A stretch of DNA of 10,570 nt from Candidatus Bathyarchaeota archaeon (GCA_020350305.1 CP070709.1:679004-689573); one strand, 5' to 3'; numbered from the stretch's first letter, positions 1 through 6,892 are shown. Notes: a model not told the origin generated them from the letters alone. Made by a program: numbers and translations.

Positions 1-1658
1 AAATTGATCTAGCCGACTCTGCTTTCACAAAATTTCTTGACTCTCTTTCTTCCAAGCCTATTATCCGATACCTAGTTTATTCGTGCGCCGTGGTTTCCTT
101 TTTTGGTTTGATCTTAATTCCACCAATTCTCGGTATACTTCTCAAATGGAATACGATGGGACAAATTTTTGAAAATCCTAATTTGATGTCTAGAGCAGCG
201 ACGGCAATTTCCTCGTCCTTTGCGATAGCTCTCTTTGTTTCACTAATAGACTTGGTTGCTGGTCTGCCGATGGCTTGGTTTATCACGAGAAGTAGATCCA
301 GATGGCTAAATGTTCTCGATACATTCACGGACATTCCTTTTGTCGTACCTACAGTGACTCTTGGCTATTCGTTGCTGTTGTTCTGGAGTGGGCCAGAGGG
401 TGTTTCTTCACTGTTTGAAGGTAGTCTTGTGTCACCTGGTTGGTTGCTAATCATTTTGCTTCATTTCACGTTTTCTTTTCCCGTTGTAGTTAGGGTGATG
501 GTAGGAGGGCTTCTTGATTATGAGCGAACTTATGAGGAAGCTGCTAGAACTCTGGGTGCAGCACCATTAACTGCCGATAGAACGGTTACATTCCCTATCC
601 TAAAACCATCATTAATAGCGTCCTTCGTATTGGCGTTTGCTAGGTCGATTTCTGAAACAGGGGCTACTATGATTGTTGCGGGGGCATTTGAAAATGGGCC
701 AGTTCTAATTAATAACCTTAAAACCGCCGGTGAAACGGGTTATGAAGGAGCATTGGTTTTCGTCAGCTTCATCTTAATAGCAGTTTCTTGCCTGATGTTT
801 TTAGTTATTAGGCTGCTGGGTACAAGACTAAAAATACCCCTTAAGACGATTCGACCAGCGATTGAGAGAAAACTGAGTGGCCATGGTGTAGTAACCTTGA
901 GAAACGGCGGCACGCTTTTGATATTTCTTGTTCTTGTTCTCATTCCATCGCTTTTCGTGGCTCTTCCAGCGATACAAGCTATCTCAGACGGCACAATAAA
1001 CCAAGCAGTAACCGCCACAGGTGCATGGGAAGGATACTGGCAAAGTCTTGCTTTATCCTATTTCGTAGGAACTATTGCCACCATATTAAATGTTATACTT
1101 GGTTTGCCGATGGCAGTTCTCATCGCAAGAAGAAGAATTGGAACGATATCTTCAACAATTCTGGACGTACTGGTCAACATTCCCATGATCGTCCCCTCTA
1201 TTGCACTCGGAATCTCGCTCAGCTTTTTCTGGAAAAACTTCGCATTTTTCCCTGAGATTTGGCTACTAATTCTGGCACACATGTCGATTACTTATCCTTA
1301 CTTCGTAAGGTCAGCAGCATCCGCGGTTGAAAGAATTGGCATAGACTTCGAAGAAGCCGCCAGAACTCTTGGTAGCAGACCATTCACCGTGTTTAGGACA
1401 ATTATTTTGCCTTTGACAAAATACTCTTTGTTGGCTGGTGCAATCATGGTATTTACGAGGAGTGTAAGCGAGACTGGCGCCACTTTGGCCGTGGTAACTG
1501 AGCTACAGACTGTTCCCGTTCTACTAGTTAGTTGGGTTAAGTCTGGGAGTGGAATGGCGCCCTCAGAAATCGGCCTAGGCTGTGGCTTTTTGATTGTGTT
1601 ATCCTTCATAATTTTGTTAATCTTAAGGCTCGTTACCAGGGGACATCAGCATGCTTAA
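1..1658 (+). CDS. ABC importer permease, two fused transmembrane domains (5' end outside window)
   Basis: Inner-membrane channel of a binding-protein-dependent ABC importer of the ferric iron/thiamine/phosphonate/spermidine type. The reading frame is open from base 3 to the left edge, so the gene is cut. The first in-frame GTG (base 90) lies inside a hydrophobic segment running from about base 60 to 150 and is unlikely to be the true start. Two homologous halves are visible, each ending in the cytoplasmic EAA loop that docks on the ATPase: EEAARTLG at bases 534-557, followed by FPILKP, and EEAARTLG at 1350-1373, followed by LPLTKY. Many hydrophobic helices flank these loops. A single chain with two permease domains matches the FbpB/ThiP architecture. 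The stop TAA is at 1656-1658, and the ATPase gene follows after 64 bases. The substrate cannot be assigned from this protein, and the solute-binding protein is probably encoded just upstream of the window. Family call is firm; transported compound unknown. Confidence 0.9.
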   Translation, partial: IDLADSAFTKFLDSLSSKPIIRYLVYSCAVVSFFGLILIPPILGILLKWNTMGQIFENPNLMSRAATAISSSFAIALFVSLIDLVAGLPMAWFITRSRSRWLNVLDTFTDIPFVVPTVTLGYSLLLFWSGPEGVSSLFEGSLVSPGWLLIILLHFTFSFPVVVRVMVGGLLDYERTYEEAARTLGAAPLTADRTVTFPILKPSLIASFVLAFARSISETGATMIVAGAFENGPVLINNLKTAGETGYEGALVFVSFILIAVSCLMFLVIRLLGTRLKIPLKTIRPAIERKLSGHGVVTLRNGGTLLIFLVLVLIPSLFVALPAIQAISDGTINQAVTATGAWEGYWQSLALSYFVGTIATILNVILGLPMAVLIARRRIGTISSTILDVLVNIPMIVPSIALGISLSFFWKNFAFFPEIWLLILAHMSITYPYFVRSAASAVERIGIDFEEAARTLGSRPFTVFRTIILPLTKYSLLAGAIMVFTRSVSETGATLAVVTELQTVPVLLVSWVKSGSGMAPSEIGLGCGFLIVLSFIILLILRLVTRGHQHA

Positions 1659-1707
1659 AATATCCATCGCAGTTGAATCATACTACTATGATTGCACACA
1701 AGTTTAC

Positions 1708-1712
1708 GGAGG
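1708..1712 (+). promoter_or_regulatory. Ribosome binding site of the ABC ATPase gene
   Basis: GGAGG, 10 bases before the ATG at 1723, matching the archaeal 16S rRNA 3' end. It confirms the start of the ATPase gene. Confidence 0.7.
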
Positions 1713-1722
1713 CGCAATTTAG

Positions 1723-2826
1723 ATGCCAGAAGTTCAGCTGGTGAATGTCATAAAGAAGTTTGGCAAGATTGTTGCAGTTGATGATGTAAGCCTCCAAATT
1801 CACGACAAAGAATATTTCTCCCTTATCGGCCCAAGCGGATGCGGCAAGACCACATTATTGAGGACAGTTGCCGGTTTAATTCAACCAGACGAAGGCGAAA
1901 TTCGCATTGAAAACAAGCTTGTAACTCATATTCCGCCCGAAGACAGGAGTATTGGATTCGTTTTTCAGACCTATGCACTCTTTCCTCACATGAACGTTTG
2001 GGACAATGTAACTTATGGTCCAAGAGTGAAGGCGTGGGGAAAGAAGGAAAGAACAAGAATTGGACGCGAAATGTTGGAGATGGTTAGGCTCTATGAACGC
2101 TTGGATGCCCTACCGTCTGAGTTAAGTGGCGGGATGATGCAGAGAGTTGCCTTGGCCAGAGCGTTGGCCGCAGGTGCCAAACTATTATTGTTAGACGAGC
2201 CACTAGGCGCCTTGGATGCTAAAATCAGGTTTGAGTTAAGATACGAATTAAGAAAATTTGTGAAAGACCTTGGATTGACCGCCATACATGTTACTCATGA
2301 TCAGGCAGAGGCTATGGCTATTTCGGACAGAATCGCGGTGATGAGGAAGGGAAGGATTTTGCAGGTTGGGACTCCTCAAGAGCTGTATATGAAGCCTCAA
2401 CATGTTTTTGTAGCTCATTTCATCGGAGAATCAAACTTCCTTGAAGGCTACATCACTGAGGTGAACAAGAAAGGGTCAGTTGTTAGGTTGAGGGGAAGAT
2501 TAACCGTTCGTGTTTCCGACAAGACTAAAAACAAGGGTGAAAGAGTTGTTTTGATGGTTAGGCCGGAAACTTTTAAGATGGAAGAAGGACGAAAAAAGAG
2601 GGTTAATTCGATGTTTGGCCTCATTGAAAAGCTTAGGTTTGAAGGAACAAACATACGATATGAAGTCCTACTTGAAAACGAAGATAGGATAGCAATCGCT
2701 CGTCCTACGTTGATAGGAGAATGGTTCAACGTAGGTGACAAAGTTACTGTCAGGTTTTCTCCTAACAAAAGCTATATTTTTACCTATCCCAGCAAAGGGT
2801 TAAGGGAGGAACTGACGCTTGAGTGA
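1723..2826 (+). CDS. ABC importer ATP-binding protein with C-terminal TOBE region
   Basis: Cytoplasmic ATPase that powers the permease encoded just upstream. Visible motifs are Walker A GPSGCGKTT at residues 36-44, Q-loop Gln82 in FVFQTYALFPH, signature LSGGMMQR at 134-141, Walker B LLLLDEP at 154-160, D-loop GALDA at 162-166 and switch His192 in VTHDQAEAM. Residues from about 230 to the end form a TOBE_2-like beta domain, as in the FbpC/PotA/UgpC group. The 367-residue length is normal for that group. One oddity is that the usual Gln-Gln after LSGG is Met-Met. The start is fixed by GGAGG 10 bases upstream. The last codons overlap the start of the DUF47 gene by 8 bases, which indicates co-translation. 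Substrate specificity (iron, thiamine, phosphonate, spermidine and others) cannot be told from the sequence. Confidence 0.93.
   Translation: MPEVQLVNVIKKFGKIVAVDDVSLQIHDKEYFSLIGPSGCGKTTLLRTVAGLIQPDEGEIRIENKLVTHIPPEDRSIGFVFQTYALFPHMNVWDNVTYGPRVKAWGKKERTRIGREMLEMVRLYERLDALPSELSGGMMQRVALARALAAGAKLLLLDEPLGALDAKIRFELRYELRKFVKDLGLTAIHVTHDQAEAMAISDRIAVMRKGRILQVGTPQELYMKPQHVFVAHFIGESNFLEGYITEVNKKGSVVRLRGRLTVRVSDKTKNKGERVVLMVRPETFKMEEGRKKRVNSMFGLIEKLRFEGTNIRYEVLLENEDRIAIARPTLIGEWFNVGDKVTVRFSPNKSYIFTYPSKGLREELTLE
2804..2809 (+). promoter_or_regulatory. Ribosome binding site fixing the TTG start of the DUF47 gene
   Basis: GGGAGG lies inside the end of the ATPase gene, 9 bases before the TTG at 2819. 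No ATG or GTG nearby has comparable spacing, so this site decides the start. Confidence 0.7.
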
Positions 2827-3478
2827 ACTATTAAAATGGTTTGAGAAAAGAAGAGAAGAAAAGGCACTAACAATGACGCAACGCCATCTGGCGATGACCA
2901 TGAGCATTGCTGAAGACTTGGAAAGAGCGGTAAAGGCAGCAACAAGCAACGATGAAAAAGGAAAGAAATTATGCATAAATCGAGTGGTAAGGGCTGAAAA
3001 GGAAGCAGACAAGCTGAGAAGAGAAATAATGGACGAATTGGCCCGAGGAGAACTACCGCCAACAGGCAGAGAAGACCTCATGCATCTCGTGAAAAGAGTG
3101 GACATGGTGGCAGATTGGAGTCGCGAATCCACTAGCATACTCAATGTCATTTCAATGGAGAAAGTGCCAGAAAATCTGAAGAAAGCATGTGTTGAGATGG
3201 TTATAGGAGCCAGAGAATGTACATCTGCGCTTCGAAAATGCATCAACCGACTAGCAGAAAAACCTGAAGAAGCACTTGAGGCGGCAGATCTGGTTGAAAG
3301 ACAAGAGGAGAAAGTAGACGATCTCTATGAAAACGCTAGATTCCTGTTGGCTGAAGAAACAACTATGAGTGCAGGGCTCGCTATATTAATGAGCCAGCTT
3401 TTTGAAAGTATCGAGATGATAGCTGATTGGTGCGAAGACGCTTGCGACCAGGTTAGAATAATTGTCGTTCGTCGATAG
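2819..3478 (+). CDS. DUF47 family (PhoU-like) helical protein
   Basis: A 219-residue all-helical protein of the DUF47 type, related to PhoU, the regulator of phosphate uptake. Proteins of this family are soluble, bind metal clusters through acidic motifs, and usually sit beside Pit-type phosphate transporters. Two acidic clusters resemble the PhoU metal motifs: EKEAD at residues 60-64 and ERQEEKVDD at 160-168. They lie in the two halves of an apparent internal repeat of three-helix bundles. The length is typical. The start codon is TTG, supported by GGGAGG nine bases upstream, and it overlaps the ATPase stop by 8 bases. The gene is therefore translationally coupled to the ABC importer rather than to a Pit gene. 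This makes a role in tuning that importer plausible, but that is inference. The stop TAG at 3476-3478 is followed 21 bases later by the eL22-like gene. Confidence 0.85.
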   Translation: MSELLKWFEKRREEKALTMTQRHLAMTMSIAEDLERAVKAATSNDEKGKKLCINRVVRAEKEADKLRREIMDELARGELPPTGREDLMHLVKRVDMVADWSRESTSILNVISMEKVPENLKKACVEMVIGARECTSALRKCINRLAEKPEEALEAADLVERQEEKVDDLYENARFLLAEETTMSAGLAILMSQLFESIEMIADWCEDACDQVRIIVVRR

Positions 3479-3484
3479 CAGCGT

Positions 3485-3492
3485 GGGAGGTG
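3485..3492 (+). promoter_or_regulatory. Strong ribosome binding site in front of an ACG codon
   Basis: GGGAGGTG matches seven or more bases of the archaeal anti-Shine-Dalgarno sequence. It is 7 bases before the ACG at 3500 and 28 bases before the first conventional start, GTG 3521. Only the ACG has normal spacing. Confidence 0.7.
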
Positions 3493-3499
3493 CAAGCAT

Positions 3500-3784
3500 A
3501 CGCCGAAAATTACAATTGAAGTGCGCGAGCTTCGTGATAAGGCCGATAGTGGAACGGTAAAGGACTTTGTGAGTTTTCTGGAAAATAGAGTAGATGCAAA
3601 AGTGAAACTTGTAGGTGGCAAGATTACCATAGATGAAGGAGAGCGAGCTCCTTCCAAGGCATATTTGCGGGTGCTTATCAGAAAATTTCTGCATCAAGTG
3701 GAGCTGAAAGAAGACTTCCGTGTGATCTTAAGCAAAGAAAACGTTTTCACCATCAAAGAAAGGAAGGGAGCTAGAGAAGAATAG
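3500..3784 (+). CDS. rpl22e: Ribosomal protein eL22-like (L22e), apparent ACG start
   Basis: A 94-residue basic protein resembling the eukaryotic large-subunit protein eL22. From memory of human RPL22, the matches run in order. N-terminal strand KITIEV matches KFTLD. VKDFVSFLENRV matches NFEQFLQERI. KITIDEGERAPSKAYLRVL matches KITVTSEVPFSKRYLKYL, including the shared SK-YL core. LKEDFRVIL matches LRDWLRVVA. The frame has no ATG, and the only ordinary start, GTG 3521, would delete the first beta strand. An ACG at 3500 sits 7 bases after GGGAGGTG and gives a product beginning PKITIEV, so ACG is the best start. The gene lies 21 bases after the DUF47 stop in the same frame and is probably cotranscribed with it. 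A T-rich tract follows the stop. In Archaea eL22-like proteins are uncommon, and I recall them being reported from Lokiarchaeota. Homology is convincing by eye but not computed. Confidence 0.78.
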   Translation, partial: TPKITIEVRELRDKADSGTVKDFVSFLENRVDAKVKLVGGKITIDEGERAPSKAYLRVLIRKFLHQVELKEDFRVILSKENVFTIKERKGAREE

Positions 3785-3785
3785 A

Positions 3786-3798
3786 TTTTATTATTGTT
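3786..3798 (+). terminator. T-rich putative archaeal terminator after the eL22-like gene
   Basis: A run of T's broken by two A's and a G begins two bases after the eL22 stop, with no stem-loop. It lies between two convergent genes, where an archaeal oligo-T terminator would be expected. Weak evidence on its own. Confidence 0.4.
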
Positions 3799-3816
3799 CA
3801 GCGGGCAGAATAGAAA

Positions 3817-4206
3817 TCATTTGACTCTTCGTTGTTCTTTTCGCTTCTTTTCAAATGTATCATGAACCCTCAAGAGATATCCACGTGCCATCCGCGTTTT
3901 TTTATGAGCGTCGGGTAGTTCACCAGCTTTCATATTGTCTTTCGCCTCTCGAAGCAGGTTTTGGACAGATGAAAGAGTAGAGCTTATCTCAACTTGTTTT
4001 GAATGCGAGTCAATTTTCCATGAAGAACTTTCAGATTCGTTTTGGTGCATAAGGGAAAAAAGAAAAAGGGCATATTCTAAATCGGCACCTGCTCGCCAAA
4101 CAAGATTCACCAAGTTCTTTTCATCTTTTCTTGCTAGGGCTTTCCTTGAACCCACAAGGTGGTTTATAGCAGACACTATGGACTCGATTATCTTTTCTTG
4201 CTTCAT
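3817..4206 (-). CDS. Small helical protein of unknown function
   Basis: I do not recognise this 129-residue protein. It is highly charged, predicted mostly helical, without signal peptide or membrane helix, and ends in a strongly basic tail (KKRKEQRR). Two stretches look alike: ARKDEKNLVNLVWRAGADLEYAL near residues 24-46, and MKAGELPDAHKKTRMARGYLL near residues 92-112. Each is a helical hairpin with small residues where helices would pack, reminiscent of a degenerate TPR-like or four-helix bundle. A serine-rich link joins them. A weak AGATGAT ribosome-like site lies 5-11 bases before the ATG. A longer-looking reading on the opposite strand (3935-4267) has Cys/Phe/Ser-rich, low-complexity composition and is less protein-like, so this strand was chosen. 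The gene is convergent with the eL22-like gene and divergent from the membrane-protein gene at 4283. Confidence 0.6.
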   Translation of the reverse strand: MKQEKIIESIVSAINHLVGSRKALARKDEKNLVNLVWRAGADLEYALFLFSLMHQNESESSSWKIDSHSKQVEISSTLSSVQNLLREAKDNMKAGELPDAHKKTRMARGYLLRVHDTFEKKRKEQRRVK

Positions 4207-4282
4207 CTTTTATCATCTAAATATCTCGAAAGTTTTAAGTGATGTGTGCTTTAAGCTTTTAGTTTAAGGAGAACGATCATTC
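4207..4282. promoter_or_regulatory. Divergent promoter region between two small genes
   Basis: A 76-base AT-rich gap between divergent genes. TTTTAAGT at 4233-4240 could serve as a TATA box on the plus strand, placing a start near 4262. Read on the minus strand, the same bases (ACTTAAAA) would place a start close to the ATG at 4206, giving a nearly leaderless transcript. AAGGAG at 4266-4271 is the ribosome site of the plus-strand gene, 11 bases before its ATG. Assignment is by pattern only. Confidence 0.4.
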
Positions 4283-4555
4283 ATGCGTGATAAGACTTTG
4301 GGTGCGCTTATGTGTATCCTAAGCGTGCTCGCTATGACTGGATATTTTTGTTGGCTTTTCCTAGCTCCCCAAGATTTGTTTTTTTTGGGAAGACCACTTA
4401 GCGATTGGGCGGTAATCGTTCCAGTCGCAATCATCGTTTACGTGTTTCTCTTCGTTATAGTATGGATCGGTTGGACAATGGTTTCCACGCCGCCACCATT
4501 GCCAGTTGCTCCAAAAAGCTCTGAGGAGAAAAAAGAAACTGAAAAGGAAGAATAA
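4283..4555 (+). CDS. Small two-helix membrane protein of unknown function
   Basis: A 90-residue protein with two clear hydrophobic helices, about residues 7-29 (from GALMCILSVLAM to LFLAP) and 43-66 (from WAVIVPVAIIVY to VIVWIGWTM). A short loop, LGRPLSDW, separates them. A proline-rich spacer (TPPPLPVAP) then leads into a highly acidic and lysine-rich tail ending in EKEE. Under the positive-inside rule the N-terminus (MRDK) and the charged tail would both be cytoplasmic. This hairpin-plus-charged-tail layout resembles small archaeal membrane proteins of unknown role, and I cannot name a family. AAGGAG lies 11 bases upstream of the ATG. A zinc-ribbon gene follows 68 bases after the stop on the same strand. 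Confidence 0.72.
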   Translation: MRDKTLGALMCILSVLAMTGYFCWLFLAPQDLFFLGRPLSDWAVIVPVAIIVYVFLFVIVWIGWTMVSTPPPLPVAPKSSEEKKETEKEE

Positions 4556-4576
4556 CTGGGCATCTGGGTCAAAGGA

Positions 4577-4584
4577 AATATTTT
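4577..4584 (+). promoter_or_regulatory. Possible TATA box for the zinc-ribbon gene
   Basis: AATATTTT is centred about 26 bases before a plausible transcript start near 4607, itself about 17 bases before the GTG at 4624. Pattern only. The gene may instead be read through from the membrane-protein gene. Confidence 0.25.
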
Positions 4585-4623
4585 CGTCAATGCGTTTCAA
4601 CTCGTGATTTAGGGGGTTTGAGG

Positions 4624-4767
4624 GTGGTCGGCCGACGTTGTCCAAAATGTGGGGGACGACTGCGATATCTAGCAGGCTTGTGGTACTGCGGCAATTGTGA
4701 CAAATGTTTCAATGTAAGTCAGACAAAGCTTAGTGCACGGGCAAAAGCAGAATGCGTGAGACCGTAA
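4624..4767 (+). CDS. 47-residue zinc-ribbon protein
   Basis: A very small basic protein read from GTG 4624 to TAA 4765-4767. It begins MVGRRCPKCGGRLRYL and continues LWYCGNCDKCF. CPKC and YCGNC form the two knuckles of a rubredoxin-like zinc ribbon, with an extra Cys two residues beyond the second CxxC and another near the C-terminus (AECVRP). Such mini-ribbons are frequent in archaea, either free-standing or as tails of nucleic-acid-binding proteins. Here no larger domain is attached, although the frame stays open upstream without an ATG. AGGGGGT at 4611-4617 gives a modest ribosome site six bases before the GTG, and TTG 4618 is an alternative start. The strictly spaced Cys pairs in an otherwise short frame argue that the gene is real. 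Function unknown; nucleic-acid or protein binding is a guess from the fold. Confidence 0.65.
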   Translation: MVGRRCPKCGGRLRYLAGLWYCGNCDKCFNVSQTKLSARAKAECVRP

Positions 4768-4804
4768 CCAACAGCAAATTTTAGAGATGAAGTTCGCTCT
4801 GTGA

Positions 4805-6892
4805 TTACCTTTCCATAGAAGCTTTGCTTACACCAGCCTCTTTCTCTACCCGTATGACGTGTTCTGCTTTCTCTGCAAATGCTTCACTGTGGGTTACAGC
4901 GATTATTTGTTCGATGGCTTTTAGGCGGGAAATGGCTTCAGCTAGCCTGTCAACTGAACCGTCTTCTCGCCCTAAACTCTCTGTCGGTTCATCTAAGAGA
5001 AGTAGATAAAACCCATGGCCTGTTCTTGACTGCATAATTAACTGGCCGAGGCCGAGGCGATAGGCGAATGCAAGCAGCGTTCGTTCTCCGCCTGAGAGGT
5101 TAGAAACTTCTCGTTCATACCCCTCCTCGCTCTTAATAATAGGTGTGTATGTTTCATCGATTTTTACAGTCAAGATTGGGCCTTCAGGTCCGCTGAGGTC
5201 GTCTAATACGTGTTGAACCATTCGTTCTAGGTAAGTGACAAACTCGCTTCGCAATTTAGGTTGAATACTTCTGTAGGCGCCTCGTATATCATCCATGACG
5301 CGGAGAAGCTTTTCGATATTCCCCATTCGTTTAATCTTTTCTTGTGCATTGTCTAATCGTTCTCTGAGGGTGTCTATTCTCAACGCGGCGTCTTTCTTTC
5401 GAGTTTCCTTTATTTCTAGCTTAGACTTCACAGCGGAATATTGCTCAAATGTTGTGTCCCGAAGTTTTCGAGTAGATTCAAGTTCGTCAATGTTGAATTT
5501 GGTGATTTCTGCACGCGCGGCGCCAAGTTGGCTTCGAAGCGATTTTTCTTTTTGTTGTTTGTCTTCAAAATCTGTCGAAAGCTTGTTTAAGGATCCATGT
5601 TCCTCTTGGATTCGCTTTTTTGTTTCTTCAATTCGAGAGGTAAGTAGTGGTAAGTTTGAGACAACGAAGTTGACGACGCTGCGTAGTCCTTCCAGTTCCT
5701 GAAAGTTCTTCTGAAGTTCAACAAGTCTGTTTTCACGTTCACCGTTTTCTTTATCGAGTCGTTCGAGAAGGCTTTTCTTGTACTCCCCAGGGAGATTTTG
5801 AAGGCATAGTGGACATTTGTTTTCGGTGGTTAAGCTTGAAATGCGCTTTTTGGAGGTTTGTACTTCTTTTTTAGCAGCCTCCTGTTCGCCTCCAATGCTC
5901 GTCATCTGTTCTTCAAGAGCCACAAGATATTTCCTGAGCTCTTTGATTGTTTGGTCAGGTTTTAATCCTACTTCTTGGAGCTTTTTTCGATGAGACTTCT
6001 GTTGCGCTTCTATTGATGTTAGGCGTTCTCCAAGGTCGTGGATGAATGTTTTCTTCTTTTCGATTTCATCCACTAACTTTGCACATGTGTCTTCAATGTT
6101 GGCAACGTTTGCTTGCAATTCTGCTTCTCTTCTACGCAACTTATCTGTTTGTTTTCTTAATTTCTCAAGGTTCTGAAGACGTGAAGCGGCTTCATTGAAG
6201 GCGGCTTCGGTTTGAACAAGCTTCTTTTTCAAGCCTTCAAGTTCATTTCCAATCAGCGAAAACTCTTCAACCGACTTGTTGTACTCGGTTTGAAGCTTTT
6301 CCATTCCAACTACGTCGAAATCACGTTCGTAGGCTCTTTTTTCACCTTGAAATTCTTTTTGAAATCCAGCTAGACCGCTCCATGCGACTTCATAATCGGA
6401 AAGTCCAAACATTTGGTCCATCTTTTTCTGTCGCTGCCGCGGGGTCATGTCCAGCAGTTCTTTCAGATGCTCTTGACGCACCCATACAACCTCGCGAAAA
6501 AGGTCTTTGTCAAGGCCGGTTAGCGCCTTCAATTGTTCAACGACAGCTTCTCCCTTTGAGCTTGCAATCAATTTGTCCTCTTCAAAGAATCTGAGTTGTT
6601 CCACATCTTGACTGATGCCTTTGCCACGCCTTCGGAGACCTCTCAGTATCCTGTAATTTTTTCCATTATGAACAAAATGCATAGCTACGTTGCCCACGTC
6701 CGCTCCTTCCCTGAGAATATAATCGTAGCTTCTCCCGAGTGGATCTCCGAAAAGGGCGAAATCAATAGCATAGAGAACGGTTGACTTGCCGCGCCCCAAG
6801 CCCCCGACAAGACAGTTGAAACCTCTCGCAAATGGAACATCCGTTTTTACGTGAGACCGAATGTTTTCAAGCCGCACAGTTTTGATTCTCAC
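4805..6892 (-). CDS. rad50: Rad50 DNA double-strand-break repair ATPase
   Basis: SMC-like ATPase that pairs with Mre11 to tether and process DNA ends. Visible in order are the N-terminal lobe with Walker A G30-T38 (GGLGRGKST) and the Q-loop region VWVRQEHL. A coiled coil runs from about residue 175 to 355, with the zinc hook CPLC at 360-363 almost exactly central, and a second coil from about 375 to 540. The C-terminal lobe has signature LSGGE at 599-603, Walker B LLLLDEP with D634/E635, and switch THSE. At 695 residues it is shorter than the 850-1000 usual in archaea, so the coils are short. Walker A departs from the common NGSGKS form, and the D-loop reads ESLGRED where an Asp normally follows Leu. 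The start is GTG with GGAGG 9 bases upstream. It overlaps mre11 by 26 bases, so the two are co-translated. Confidence 0.95.
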   Translation of the reverse strand: MRIKTVRLENIRSHVKTDVPFARGFNCLVGGLGRGKSTVLYAIDFALFGDPLGRSYDYILREGADVGNVAMHFVHNGKNYRILRGLRRRGKGISQDVEQLRFFEEDKLIASSKGEAVVEQLKALTGLDKDLFREVVWVRQEHLKELLDMTPRQRQKKMDQMFGLSDYEVAWSGLAGFQKEFQGEKRAYERDFDVVGMEKLQTEYNKSVEEFSLIGNELEGLKKKLVQTEAAFNEAASRLQNLEKLRKQTDKLRRREAELQANVANIEDTCAKLVDEIEKKKTFIHDLGERLTSIEAQQKSHRKKLQEVGLKPDQTIKELRKYLVALEEQMTSIGGEQEAAKKEVQTSKKRISSLTTENKCPLCLQNLPGEYKKSLLERLDKENGERENRLVELQKNFQELEGLRSVVNFVVSNLPLLTSRIEETKKRIQEEHGSLNKLSTDFEDKQQKEKSLRSQLGAARAEITKFNIDELESTRKLRDTTFEQYSAVKSKLEIKETRKKDAALRIDTLRERLDNAQEKIKRMGNIEKLLRVMDDIRGAYRSIQPKLRSEFVTYLERMVQHVLDDLSGPEGPILTVKIDETYTPIIKSEEGYEREVSNLSGGERTLLAFAYRLGLGQLIMQSRTGHGFYLLLLDEPTESLGREDGSVDRLAEAISRLKAIEQIIAVTHSEAFAEKAEHVIRVEKEAGVSKASMER

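Noticed and set aside
90..92. GTG as the start of the permease gene
   Set aside because: It lies within the first hydrophobic helix and the frame is open back to the left edge, so the gene is simply truncated by the window.
1..2826. Naming the importer as thiamine (ThiPQ) or ferric iron (FbpBC) specific
   Set aside because: Permease and ATPase sequences of this class do not reveal substrate, and the binding protein is not in the window.
2800..3246. Long minus-strand frame opposite the DUF47 gene
   Set aside because: Ser/Leu/Phe-rich product that mirrors codon use of the real gene on the other strand; no family features.
3521..3523. GTG as the start of the eL22-like gene
   Set aside because: It is 28 bases from the only good ribosome site and would delete a conserved beta strand; ACG 3500 fits better.
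3935..4267. Plus-strand reading frame opposite the helical gene
   Set aside because: Cys/Phe/Ser-rich composition and no ribosome site; the minus-strand frame has balanced, helical composition.
4768..4804. Terminator between the zinc-ribbon gene and rad50
   Set aside because: Only a four-T run and no hairpin; too weak to call.
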